Below are positions 37,693 through 45,684 of a DNA stretch of 64,000 bases, one piece after another (the first letter of the stretch is position 1; the number at the start of each line of letters is the position of its first letter). The notes beneath the pieces are model-generated. The model was given only the letters and a program-made list of their open reading frames with translations. It had not been told where the DNA came from and made no database searches. Origin of the DNA: Williamsia faeni (GTDB taxonomy: Bacteria > Actinomycetota > Actinomycetes > Mycobacteriales > Mycobacteriaceae); NCBI GenBank assembly GCA_003202005.1, contig QJJF01000001.1, positions 403,099-467,098 of the forward strand, written 5' to 3'. Position numbers and translations under genes: made by a program.

Positions 37693-38676
37693 TCATTGAG
37701 GAGGATGCGGACGGAGGCTTCCGTCCGCCTCCTCACGCCACTGCCGAACCGGAACCGCGCGCGCCGACGGCCAACTGCCCGAGCTGATCAGCCGAGCCAC
37801 TTCGTCCGAGATGATCTCCCCGATCTTGATGGCGAGACCCCGGGGGAGTTCCAGATGCGCGGTTGCCGCCATACCGAGCTGTTGGGTCAGCACCGGAGCG
37901 ACGAGCGGGGCATAGATCAGACGCCCGGCCTCGACTTCGCCCCGGCACGCCGAGAGGGGCAGGATTCCGTATCCGTGGCCGGCGACGATGAGTTCTTTCG
38001 TCACATCGAGCGAGTCCGTCACAAATTTGGCCCGAAGCCTCATCTCGTGTCGCAGGGCCGTGTTCGACAGCGTGTTCCCGATCCCGGTTTGCGAACTCGG
38101 CAAGACCAGAGGGTGGTCAGCGAGTTCGCTGAACAGCACGGGCCGGGCGGGATCCAGGGTCGAGGACAGGCCACCCACCACAAAAAGCTCCTCTGCCAGC
38201 AGGTCGCTGTAGAAGATCCGGTCATCTGTCACGGGGTTCATGATCGCGAGGTCGACAGAGCCTTTGAGCAAATCACCTAACAGCTGGTCTGTATTGGCAA
38301 CTGCCACATGGAAAGTGACGCGGGGAAAGGCAGAACTCAAACTCCCCAGAAGCGGCACCGACAACACCTCGGCCGCCGTTGCCGGCAACCCCAGGAACAG
38401 GCCCCGCTCGATACGCGCCAACGGAGAACCCGCGTATGTGATGGCCCGCTCGAGTTGCCGCAGAGGCACAGCGGTCGCTGAGCGCAGCCGTTCGCCCTCC
38501 TCGGTCAGCACCACGCCGCGCGACGTTCGACGGAACAGAGTGACGCCGAGGTCCTCCTCGAGCAGCCGTATCTGACGACTTAGCGCAGGTTGGGCGATCC
38601 CCGCCACATTCGCGGCCCGCGTCACCGAGCCCTCCTCCGCGACCTGCAGGAAATATTTGAGCCGGTGAGTGTCCAT
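37693..38676 (-). CDS. LysR family transcriptional regulator
   Basis: This is a LysR-type regulator of 327 residues. The N-terminal winged helix spans about residues 1-60 with LKYFLQVAEEGSVTRAANVA and QPALSRQIRLLEEDLGVTLF. The C-terminal two-lobed substrate-binding domain contains GLPATAAEVLSVPLLG and HPLVLPSSQTGIGN. The ATG at 38676 is chosen for homology to the usual MDxxRLKYF start; 28 upstream codons are rejected. It is divergent from a sulfotransferase gene, the usual LysR arrangement, and a T-N11-A palindrome lies between the two. It probably controls the sulfotransferase operon in response to an unknown ligand. Confidence 0.9.
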   Translation of the reverse strand: MDTHRLKYFLQVAEEGSVTRAANVAGIAQPALSRQIRLLEEDLGVTLFRRTSRGVVLTEEGERLRSATAVPLRQLERAITYAGSPLARIERGLFLGLPATAAEVLSVPLLGSLSSAFPRVTFHVAVANTDQLLGDLLKGSVDLAIMNPVTDDRIFYSDLLAEELFVVGGLSSTLDPARPVLFSELADHPLVLPSSQTGIGNTLSNTALRHEMRLRAKFVTDSLDVTKELIVAGHGYGILPLSACRGEVEAGRLIYAPLVAPVLTQQLGMAATAHLELPRGLAIKIGEIISDEVARLISSGSWPSARAVPVRQWREEADGSLRPHPPQ

Positions 38677-38698
38677 AACGTGTCCAGATGTACCAGCC

Positions 38699-38713
38699 AT
38701 GCCAAATCGGCAT
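38699..38713. promoter_or_regulatory. Candidate LysR binding site
   Basis: ATGCCAAATCGGCAT has 5-bp perfect arms and contains the LysR-type T-N11-A core. It lies 23 bp upstream of the LysR start in the 183-bp divergent gap before the sulfotransferase. Confidence 0.55.
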
Positions 38714-38859
38714 GACTGAATGGCGAGATTGATATTGGCGCGCGGTGTGATGGCCGTCATAGCCTTCCTCTAAGGCACACCCATACGGATCCGCGAATGC
38801 AGATGATCTTCATCACTCATCACCACCCATCCGGGGCCGACAGACAGCAGAGGTCAACG

Positions 38860-39987
38860 ATGACTGAAACCGATCAACTACTGGATGTCGCGGTGACGCG
38901 TACCGGGCTCACCGATTTCGGAGACGATTCGTTCCGCGACGGTCTCGATGTCCTGGTCACCTCGCTCCGCGACGAGGCACAGCTCAATGATCTCGGCGAG
39001 AAGGTCATCTACGACCGGATCATCGGGCACCTGGCCCAGCGCCTGCAGGTCGAGGACTGGTACCGCCGCCATCCCGAAATCGACGATGAAATGATCAAGG
39101 ACCCACTGATCGGGATCGGATTGCCGCGCACCGGATCGACCGCGCTTTCGATCCTGCTGGCCCAGGACCCGTCTGTGCGGTACCTGCGCCGATGGGAATC
39201 CGCCACACCGTGTCCGCCGCCGTCGACCATCACCGGAGACGACCCCCGCATACCCAAGGGGATGGACTTCAAAGTCGGATCGCGCCACCATGTTCCGGCC
39301 GACATCCATGGACCGATGGAATGTCTCGAGCTGATGTCGCTGGACTTCAAATCGAGCCTCTTCCAGTCCTTCGCCCAAATACCCACGTATTCGGACTGGT
39401 TTGCGAACACGGCCGATCTGACCACCACGTTCGAGTACCAAAAGCGGGTGATGAAACTCCTCCAATGGGGTGAACCGCAGCGCCCTTGGCGTCTCAAGTG
39501 TCCATCACACGTCCTGTTCCTCGACGAAATCACCAAGGTTTTTCCGGATGCACGGTTTGTCATGACCCACCGTGATCCCACAGACGTGATTCTCTCGGTG
39601 GCCGACCTGTACCGCGACATCATTTCGTCATTCACGGACAAGGTCGACTTGCACTACATCGGGAGGCTGAACGTCGAGCAGTGGTCGCTGGGCATGGATC
39701 GGACACTCGCGTTTCGCGCAGCAGGTGCCGAGGACCGGTTCTATGACATCGATTTCGCCGCTATGCAGAACAATCCCATCGGTGAGGTCGAAGGACTCTA
39801 TCGATGGTTGGGCGAACCCGTCAGCGAACAGTTCAACAGTCAGATGCGCAACTGGTGGACCGAAGCAGCCGCCGTACGCGAACCGAGTTCGCGCGCGGAT
39901 CCGGCGGAATTCGCCATCGACCTCGACCAGCTTCGACCCCGGTTCGCAGAGTATGTCGAGGCAGCACGCCTCTGGACGAAGCACTGA
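38860..39987 (+). CDS. Sulfotransferase family protein (PAPS-dependent)
   Basis: This is a 375-residue sulfotransferase. The 5'-phosphosulfate-binding loop is seen as IGLPRTGSTALSILLAQ (about residues 85-101), and the 3'-phosphate-binding region as FVMTHRDPTDVILSVADLY (about 230-248). Members transfer sulfate from PAPS to hydroxyl groups of small molecules, lipids or steroids. The ATG at 38860 follows AGAGG. It is the first gene of an accessory plus-strand group with a protein of unknown function, divergent from LysR. A hydroxysteroid acceptor would suit the location but is only a guess. Confidence 0.87.
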   Translation: MTETDQLLDVAVTRTGLTDFGDDSFRDGLDVLVTSLRDEAQLNDLGEKVIYDRIIGHLAQRLQVEDWYRRHPEIDDEMIKDPLIGIGLPRTGSTALSILLAQDPSVRYLRRWESATPCPPPSTITGDDPRIPKGMDFKVGSRHHVPADIHGPMECLELMSLDFKSSLFQSFAQIPTYSDWFANTADLTTTFEYQKRVMKLLQWGEPQRPWRLKCPSHVLFLDEITKVFPDARFVMTHRDPTDVILSVADLYRDIISSFTDKVDLHYIGRLNVEQWSLGMDRTLAFRAAGAEDRFYDIDFAAMQNNPIGEVEGLYRWLGEPVSEQFNSQMRNWWTEAAAVREPSSRADPAEFAIDLDQLRPRFAEYVEAARLWTKH

Positions 39988-40013
39988 ATCCCCCAACGTA
40001 GAAAGAGAAATCA

Positions 40014-41081
40014 ATGACTGTTGATCTCACCGGCCGCATCGATCCCGCCCGCGAGAACGTCTTCGCCGTCAAGCCCGAAAACCCGGAAATGCGCGATTCG
40101 GTTAGCTTCTGGGTGCTGGACGACCGCGGTGAAGTGGCATTGCCCCGAATCGGGGTCGAGGCGGTGTCCAACAACTGGGACAACCACGATCTCCAGGTCA
40201 ACGTGGCGCTCGCCGACGGACGCGTCTACCGGCTCCGCGACGGTGGGCCCTCTTGGCCGGTCGAGGACTCCGAGGGTCGCCCGCGGGTGCTCGGTGCGGG
40301 TGGCCTGGGGTTCCAGTGCGTCGATCCGTTCAACAAGTGGACGATGACCTACGAGGGGAAGGCGGTACAAACCACATCCGCCGGTCTGCTGGAGGGCAAG
40401 ATCGACGGCCCCCTAGTCAATGTGAGTTTCCGGGTCGTGGGGAGAATGGCTGCGCCACCGTGGATTCAGGGCTCGCTGCAGGCTGAAGCCGCCGACAAAC
40501 TGAAAGACTCGGTCGAAGGTGGCCTCATGGGAGGCGATCGCTACGAACAGCTGTTCCGCGCCAGTGGCGAACTGACCATCGATAACGAAGAGACACATAC
40601 CTTTTCGGGCAATGGACTCCGCATCCGACGACAGGGCGTCCGCCAGCTCGCAGGTTTCTGGGGCCATTGCTGGCAGTCGGCGGTGTTCCCCAGCGGGCGA
40701 GCCTTTGGATACATCGCGTATCCACCCCGAGCCGACGGGCAGCCGACCTTCAACGAAGGATTCATCTTCTTGGGCGACGGAAAGCTGATCCCGGCACGAA
40801 TCACAAAGGCTCCGTGGCTGTCTCGACTGCGAACCAGGGGTGAAGACGTTTCGCTCACTCTGGAGACCGCCGACGGTGTCTACGAGATCGCCGGCGAGAC
40901 CGCGATCTCGACGCACGATGTGCACCACAGCGACAAGACCAACTCGATGAAGGCGCTCAAGGCAGAGATGCCGGACTTCCCGGTGCTACAACAGGCTTCA
41001 GTTCGCTACACGTGGGACAACGAGCAGACCTACGGGATGCTCGAGCGTTCGATTCCGCGTGAAAAGCTCGAGAGCGACTGA
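40014..41081 (+). CDS. Conserved hypothetical protein, beta-rich, after sulfotransferase
   Basis: This is a 355-residue protein with no signal peptide or membrane segment. It is rich in predicted beta strands with many Trp, Tyr and Gly residues (SFWVLDDRGEVALPRIGVEAVSNNW; WGHCWQSAVFPSGRAFGYIAYPP). The overall pattern recalls lipocalin-like or carotenoid-hydratase/DUF7064-type proteins that handle hydrophobic substrates, but I cannot assign a family firmly. It lies 26 bases after the sulfotransferase gene and is almost certainly co-transcribed with it. It may bind or process the same substrate. Function unknown. Confidence 0.72.
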   Translation: MTVDLTGRIDPARENVFAVKPENPEMRDSVSFWVLDDRGEVALPRIGVEAVSNNWDNHDLQVNVALADGRVYRLRDGGPSWPVEDSEGRPRVLGAGGLGFQCVDPFNKWTMTYEGKAVQTTSAGLLEGKIDGPLVNVSFRVVGRMAAPPWIQGSLQAEAADKLKDSVEGGLMGGDRYEQLFRASGELTIDNEETHTFSGNGLRIRRQGVRQLAGFWGHCWQSAVFPSGRAFGYIAYPPRADGQPTFNEGFIFLGDGKLIPARITKAPWLSRLRTRGEDVSLTLETADGVYEIAGETAISTHDVHHSDKTNSMKALKAEMPDFPVLQQASVRYTWDNEQTYGMLERSIPREKLESD

Positions 41082-41218
41082 CAATCCACACACCAGAGAC
41101 GAACTGAGTCACCGGAGCCTCGACCGAAGTCGCCCTGATTCTCATCGATGGGCGCAAGGGCGTGCTCGAACAGACGCGCCGTCGGACAGAGCAAGGTCCT
41201 CCATTTGGGGTACTCACT

Positions 41219-41237
41219 TTCAGGTCGATTGCCTGAA
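41219..41237. promoter_or_regulatory. Candidate operator upstream of broken TetR gene
   Basis: TTCAGG and CCTGAA form a 6-bp inverted repeat with a 7-bp spacer, 48 bp before the TetR start. The surrounding 41082-41284 is AT-richer than the neighbourhood and holds no supported gene. Confidence 0.35.
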
Positions 41238-41284
41238 TGTTAAGTCCTTCGACTTCACTTTGTCCTGCATGGTTTCATTGTTAG

Positions 41285-41785
41285 ATGTCAATACCCCCAA
41301 TCGGTCGGTCCGCCAAACAGCAACTGGTCCTCACCGCTGAGCGCCTTTTCGCAGTCCACGGCATCGATGGGGTTCCACTACGCCAGATCGGGACCGCTGC
41401 AGGGATGGCCAACAAGTCGGCCGTTCAGTACCACTTCGGCTCAAAAGAAGGCCTGGTCGAGGCCATCCTGGTCAACCGTCTCGACGACCTGGACCGTCGG
41501 CGAGCGCTCCTCCAGGCGCGAACCTCCGCCGACGACCTGCGCGGAGTAGTCGAAGCCCACCATCTACCGCTGATCGAACTGGCCGAAGAACCACAACTGC
41601 GACGCCCAAAAGGAATGGCCACTCGTTGCCGAAAGTTGGCCCCGCGGGCGATTTACACCGGCCCCTGAGTATGACGAGTTCAGCAGGTCATCGCCGACAG
41701 AGCCGCACCTCCGTCACCCAAACCGAATCTCTGGTCAAACAACACCAGACGCCTGGCGCGCCGGCTGACGCTGGGCGTCCACTGA
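41285..41785 (+). pseudogene. TetR family regulator, frameshifted
   Basis: The first 105 or so codons encode a good TetR DNA-binding domain (IGTAAGMANKSAVQYHFGSKE) and the first helices of the ligand domain. The frame then ends at 41666-41668. In the +1 frame the text EWPLVAESWPRGRFTPAPEYDEFS (read in two pieces) continues the protein from about 41610 to 41680. A second shift back to the original frame gives QQVIADRAAPPSP and LWSNNTRRLARRLTLGVH, ending at 41783-41785. Two frameshifts are needed to restore a protein, which would still be short for TetR. It is either a decaying gene or carries sequencing errors. If translated as is, it yields a 127-residue DNA-binding fragment. Confidence 0.75.
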
Positions 41786-41824
41786 AATCACATCCCGAAT
41801 CTGAACCAGAAAGAAGGTAACGAG

Positions 41825-42655
41825 ATGGAATCCCTTACGAAGCGGACCGTGGTCATCACGGGCGCAGCCAGCGGCATCGGCCGCAGCACTGCAATGTCAG
41901 CGGCGAGAAAAGGCGCAAACGTCGTTGTCGCCGACTGTGACCATCGCGGAGCAGAAGCGGTCGCCACAAGCATTCGCGCAACTGGCGCGGGAGCAATATC
42001 CGTACAGATCGACGTGGGCGACGACGCTGCATTCGAAGTACTTCGGGATGCGACGCTTGCGGAGTTCGGAAGCGTGGACGTCATCATGAATAATGCCGGT
42101 GTGCTCACCAAAGGGCTCCCGGAATACATTCCGGTGGCGGAATGGGAACGCGTAATCAATATAAACTTGATGTCCGTGGTCCGCAGCAACTCCGTGTTCC
42201 TGCCTCTTCTCCTTGAACAGGGAACCGGCCATATGGTGAACACGGCGTCATTCGCCGGCCTGTTCGGTTACTCATTCGACCGCCTCCCCTATTCCGCTTC
42301 GAAGGCCGCGATCATCCAACTCTCCGAAGGACTCGCTTTCTATTTGAAACCCAAGGGCATTGGTGTCACGGTCTTATGTCCGGGACCGGTTGCGACAAAC
42401 ATTGCTTCAACGATCAAGTCTTTTGGCCCCGACACCGGCACCCGAGGACCGGGTGCCCAGTTCAAGGTCAAATCAGCGGACGAGGTCGGAGAGATGGTTG
42501 TGGACGCCATACTCTGCAATCGCTTCATGCTTCAAACCGATGACCAGGTTGTTCCTATTTTGCAGAGTCGAGCAAGCGACTGGGATTCTTTCATCGATAC
42601 AACAATTTCCTCATGGGATACCCAATCGACCAAACCGACAGGAACAGGTAAATGA
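41825..42655 (+). CDS. Short-chain dehydrogenase/reductase (accessory)
   Basis: This is a classical SDR of 276 residues with TGAASGIGRSTAMSA, DVIMNNAGVL, MVNTASFAGLFG and the catalytic YSASKAA. The ATG is preceded by AGAAAGAAGGTAACG. The gene is visibly less GC-rich than the sterol genes around it (for example AATCAATATAAACTTGATG), which suggests separate ancestry. The closest functional idea is oxidation of a hydroxyl group on a steroid or other lipid. It ends the accessory block and is convergent with the conserved minus-strand genes. The hairpin arms GTGCTCG/CGAGCAC (42659-42693) separate them. Confidence 0.83.
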   Translation: MESLTKRTVVITGAASGIGRSTAMSAARKGANVVVADCDHRGAEAVATSIRATGAGAISVQIDVGDDAAFEVLRDATLAEFGSVDVIMNNAGVLTKGLPEYIPVAEWERVININLMSVVRSNSVFLPLLLEQGTGHMVNTASFAGLFGYSFDRLPYSASKAAIIQLSEGLAFYLKPKGIGVTVLCPGPVATNIASTIKSFGPDTGTRGPGAQFKVKSADEVGEMVVDAILCNRFMLQTDDQVVPILQSRASDWDSFIDTTISSWDTQSTKPTGTGK

Positions 42656-42658
42656 CCA

Positions 42659-42693
42659 GTGCTCGCGTCTAGGCCTCCGCATCTTCCGAGCAC
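42659..42693. terminator. Weak hairpin between convergent genes
   Basis: The 7-bp arms GTGCTCG and CGAGCAC are separated by 21 bases, between the accessory SDR stop and the minus-strand NTF2-like stop. Confidence 0.4.
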
Positions 42694-42698
42694 CACGC

Positions 42699-43082
42699 TT
42701 ATGTACCGCGTGTCTGGTGCCGCCGCGGAATTCCAAACCTCGCGACGATCTTGAGGATCCGGCCAGTCTCGTCGAACTCGATACTCTCGGTCACCAAAGC
42801 GCTCAGCCGCAACGGCTTCGGATGCACGTGCACATAGAACGTGCTGTGGACGACACCGTCGGTGACTGTTGCGGTGAAGTCACCGATGGTGTGGATCAAA
42901 CGGAATTGCGGTCCACGAGCCAGACCGCGCCGCAAGTGGTTTCCGTTGCGACCGGTTTTGAGGCCCATCTCGATACGGACGCAGTCGGGATGGAACGGCA
43001 CCCCCGACGGATCATGACTGACCAGCGCATCGACGTACGACTTCGCCGCTGCGATCAGCTGATCATCGGTGGGTGCCGTCAT
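42699..43082 (-). CDS. NTF2-like / DUF8021-type protein
   Basis: This is a 127-residue protein of NTF2-like layout: an N-terminal helix (TDDQLIAAAKSYVDALVSHD), a central loop with FHPDCVRIEMGLKTGRN and a curved beta sheet (FRLIHTIGDFTATVTDGVVHSTFYVHV). It starts inside the stop of the SDR gene (ATGA overlap), so the two are translationally coupled. Proteins of this fold next to SDRs in steroid clusters may act as isomerases, dehydratases or binding partners. No catalytic acid can be assigned. The function is unknown. Confidence 0.75.
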   Translation of the reverse strand: MTAPTDDQLIAAAKSYVDALVSHDPSGVPFHPDCVRIEMGLKTGRNGNHLRRGLARGPQFRLIHTIGDFTATVTDGVVHSTFYVHVHPKPLRLSALVTESIEFDETGRILKIVARFGIPRRHQTRGT

Positions 43083-43999
43083 CGTGCCCCGTAGACCGGC
43101 ATCGGTGTCGGTGCCTGCTCCAGGATGTCCTTCACCACCGGGCCCAACTCTGCCGGATCCCAGCGAGACCCCTTGTCACGCTTGATACTTCGCTGCCAGC
43201 CATCGCTGACCGAGATGGTGCCGCCCTCGACCTCGAAGACCCGTCCACTGACCTGAGCCGACTCCTCGGACCCCAGCCAGACCACCAGTGGTGACACATT
43301 GGCCGGGTCCATCGTGTCGAACGAGCCGTCTTCGGGTACCGCCATCTGCGCGGCCATGGCGTCACCGGAACCAGTCGTCATCCGCGTCCGGGCAGACGGC
43401 GCAATGGCATTCACCGTGACCCCGTAGCCGGCCATCTCGGCTGCCGCCTGGATGGTCAGTTCGGCGATCGCGGCCTTGGCCGCGGAGTAGTTGCCCTGTC
43501 CGACAGAGCCGTACAGCCCGGCACCCGACGAGGTGTTGATGACACGAGCCGCCCGCGCCCGGCCGGCCTTCGACTCGGCCCGCCAGTACGCCGCGGCATG
43601 ACGCAGCATCGCGAAGTGCCCCTTGAGGTGGACCCGGATGACGTTGTCCCAGTCTTCTTCACTCATCATCACGAGCATCTTGTCGCGCAGGAACCCGGCG
43701 TTGTTGACCAGCACGTCGAGTCCACCGAACTCCCCGATCGCGGTGTTCACGACATTCTGGGCGCCGGCCCAATCGGCCACATCGTCGCCATTGACGACGG
43801 CTTGCCCACCCGCAGCGACGATCTCGGCGACCACCTGTTCGGCCGGAGACTCTCCGGTGGCCGTTCCGTCGAGGCCGGCACCGATGTCGTTGACCACCAC
43901 CTTTGCGCCCTCTCGGGCAAAGGCCAAGGCGTGCTCGCGGCCGATCCCCCGGCCCGCACCGGTCACGATGACAACGCGTCCGGCAACAATTCCACTCAT
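43079..43999 (-). CDS. Short-chain dehydrogenase/reductase (Rv3548c-like)
   Basis: This is an SDR of 306 residues with the motifs TGAGRGIGREHALAFAREG, VLVNNAGFLRDKML, INTSSGAGLYGSVGQ and the catalytic YSAAKAA. Long stretches match Hsd4A at 12.4-13.3 kb (for example WDNVIRVHLKGHFAMLRHAA against WDLVIRVHLRGHFLMCRNAA), so the two are paralogues, probably acting on similar hydroxyacyl-CoA steroids. Its place between the Rv3549c-like gene and the NTF2-like gene on the minus strand equals Rv3548c in M. tuberculosis. The exact step is not established. Confidence 0.85.
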   Translation of the reverse strand: MSGIVAGRVVIVTGAGRGIGREHALAFAREGAKVVVNDIGAGLDGTATGESPAEQVVAEIVAAGGQAVVNGDDVADWAGAQNVVNTAIGEFGGLDVLVNNAGFLRDKMLVMMSEEDWDNVIRVHLKGHFAMLRHAAAYWRAESKAGRARAARVINTSSGAGLYGSVGQGNYSAAKAAIAELTIQAAAEMAGYGVTVNAIAPSARTRMTTGSGDAMAAQMAVPEDGSFDTMDPANVSPLVVWLGSEESAQVSGRVFEVEGGTISVSDGWQRSIKRDKGSRWDPAELGPVVKDILEQAPTPMPVYGAR

Positions 44000-44033
44000 C
44001 AGTTGGCTCCTCAGTCAGTTCAGGTAGTGATGT

Positions 44034-44813
44034 TCAGGTGGTGATGGGGGTGACGGAGTTCGCGGCGGTGGCGGCGTCCAGGAACGCCAGCCTCTCGCCG
44101 CCACCGTGCACGGTCAGGGTCGAACCGGTGACGTAGGACGCCAACGGGGACAACAGGAATGCGACGGCGTTGCCCACATCTTCGGGTGATGCCAGGCGAC
44201 CCATCGGGATGGTCTTGCCCACGGCATCCACCCCGGCCGCGTCTCCGTAGTGCAGTTCGGCCAACTCGGTACGTACCGCACCGGCGACCACCGAATTGAT
44301 CCGGACGATCGGCGCCCATTCGGCGGCCAGCGATCCCGTCAATGAGTCGAGGCCGGCCTTCGCCGCACCGTAGGCCGCGGTACCCGGCGACGGACGATGA
44401 CCGCTCATGCTCGACACGTTCACGATCGATCCTCCGCCGGTCTGATCCCGCATCACCTTTTGCGCAGCCTGCGCAACGATCAGCGGCGCGAGCATGTTCA
44501 GTTCGACGATCTTCGAGTGGTACCGCGGCGACACGTCGGCGGCGAGGGCAAACGGCGCGCCTCCCGCGTTGTTGACCAGCCCGCCCAGGCTGCCGTGACG
44601 TTCGACGATGCCGGTCACCATCTCGGCGACCGCGTCGGCATCACGGATATCGCACACCACGAAGTCGATGCGCGGATCGGCCGCTTCCGCCGGCCGCCGC
44701 GCGCAGGCCACCACGGTGGCACCCAGGTCGGCGAGTACGGCACTGATTCCGGCACCGACCCCACGTACGCCACCGGTCACCAGTACCACCTGGCCTTGCA
44801 AGCCGAGGTCCAT
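44034..44813 (-). CDS. Short-chain dehydrogenase/reductase (Rv3549c-like)
   Basis: This is an SDR of 259 residues with the NAD(P) motif VTGGVRGVGAGISAVLA, LVNNAGGAPFALAAD, NVSSMSGHRPSP and the catalytic YGAAKAG. The start is the ATG at 44813; the open frame continues 100 codons through the promoter into the divergent gene and is rejected. It leads a three-gene minus-strand unit. An 18-bp palindrome of KstR2 type lies 40 bp upstream, shared with echA20. The gene belongs to the KstR2 (ring C/D) group by context. The reaction is not known. Confidence 0.86.
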   Translation of the reverse strand: MDLGLQGQVVLVTGGVRGVGAGISAVLADLGATVVACARRPAEAADPRIDFVVCDIRDADAVAEMVTGIVERHGSLGGLVNNAGGAPFALAADVSPRYHSKIVELNMLAPLIVAQAAQKVMRDQTGGGSIVNVSSMSGHRPSPGTAAYGAAKAGLDSLTGSLAAEWAPIVRINSVVAGAVRTELAELHYGDAAGVDAVGKTIPMGRLASPEDVGNAVAFLLSPLASYVTGSTLTVHGGGERLAFLDAATAANSVTPITT

Positions 44814-44852
44814 CCACGCTCCGTTCCGAGTCCGCACTATGAGTGTTAAGGT

Positions 44853-44870
44853 ACCAAGCAATTGCTTGGT
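44853..44870. promoter_or_regulatory. KstR2-type operator between Rv3549c-like gene and echA20
   Basis: ACCAAGCAATTGCTTGGT is an 18-bp perfect palindrome. Two overlapping 14-mers in and next to it each match AnCAAGnnCTTGnT with one mismatch. It sits in the divergent promoter of the ring C/D genes. Confidence 0.72.
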
Positions 44871-44904
44871 TGGTCTACACCAGGACAGTACGCGAGGAGC
44901 ATTG

Positions 44905-45678
44905 ATGCCGATCACCACATCTACGGTCGAACCCGGGATTGTCACGGTTACCGTCGACTTTCCGCCGGTCAACGCCCTGCCTTCGGCGGCATGGTTTGAA
45001 CTCGGGGACGCAATAATCGCCGCCGGACAACGTCTCGACACCCACGTGGTGATCCTGCGAGCCGAGGGCCGGGGGTTCAATGCCGGCGTCGACATCAAGG
45101 AAATGCAGGCCACCGAGGGCTACGACGCCCTGATCGCCGCCAACCGCGGCTGCGCGGCCGCCTTTGCCGCGGTGTACGACTGCGCGGTCCCGGTGATCGT
45201 CGCCGTGAACGGATTCTGTGTGGGCGGCGGCATCGGCCTCGTCGGCAACGCGGATGTGATCGTCGCCTCCGACGATGCGGTCTTCGGGCTGCCCGAAGTC
45301 GACCGCGGAGCCCTCGGCGCCGCCACCCATCTGGCCCGGCTCGTGCCTCAGCACACGATGCGCACCCTGTACTTCACCGCGCAGAACGTCACCGCGCAAC
45401 AACTCCTGCACTTCGGATCGGTTCAGCGGGTGGTGCCGCGCGATCAACTCGACGAGGCCGCGCTGGAGATCGCCCGCAAGATCTCCGCGAAGGACACCCG
45501 CGTGATCCGGGCGGCCAAGGAGGCCATCAACGGCATCGATCCGGTGGATGTGAAGACCAGCTACCGGCTCGAACAGGGTTACACCTTCGAACTGAATCTT
45601 GCCGGTGTCGCCGACGAACACCGCGACGCCTTCGTCGAAACCGGCAAGCCGAAATCCGCAACAACCAAGGGGGCTTGA
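44905..45678 (+). CDS. echA20: EchA20, crotonase-fold ring D hydrolase
   Basis: This is a crotonase-fold protein of 257 residues like Rv3550. In M. tuberculosis EchA20 hydrolyses ring D of the HIEC-CoA intermediate. Here the oxyanion-hole region reads FNAGVDIKEMQ. The first hydratase glutamate is absent (GGGIGLVGNADV), while the second is kept (LPEVDRGALG), which fits a hydrolase rather than a hydratase. The ATG at 44905 follows GAGGAGC. It starts the plus-strand operon echA20-ipdA-ipdB-ipdC, with six bases to ipdA, under the KstR2-type palindrome. Confidence 0.9.
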   Translation: MPITTSTVEPGIVTVTVDFPPVNALPSAAWFELGDAIIAAGQRLDTHVVILRAEGRGFNAGVDIKEMQATEGYDALIAANRGCAAAFAAVYDCAVPVIVAVNGFCVGGGIGLVGNADVIVASDDAVFGLPEVDRGALGAATHLARLVPQHTMRTLYFTAQNVTAQQLLHFGSVQRVVPRDQLDEAALEIARKISAKDTRVIRAAKEAINGIDPVDVKTSYRLEQGYTFELNLAGVADEHRDAFVETGKPKSATTKGA

Positions 45679-45684
45679 GCCCAG

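Noticed and set aside
38677-38690. KstR-like half site near AACGTG upstream of LysR
   Set aside because: Only one half of the consensus is present (AACGTGTC) and the second half GTTnnA is missing.
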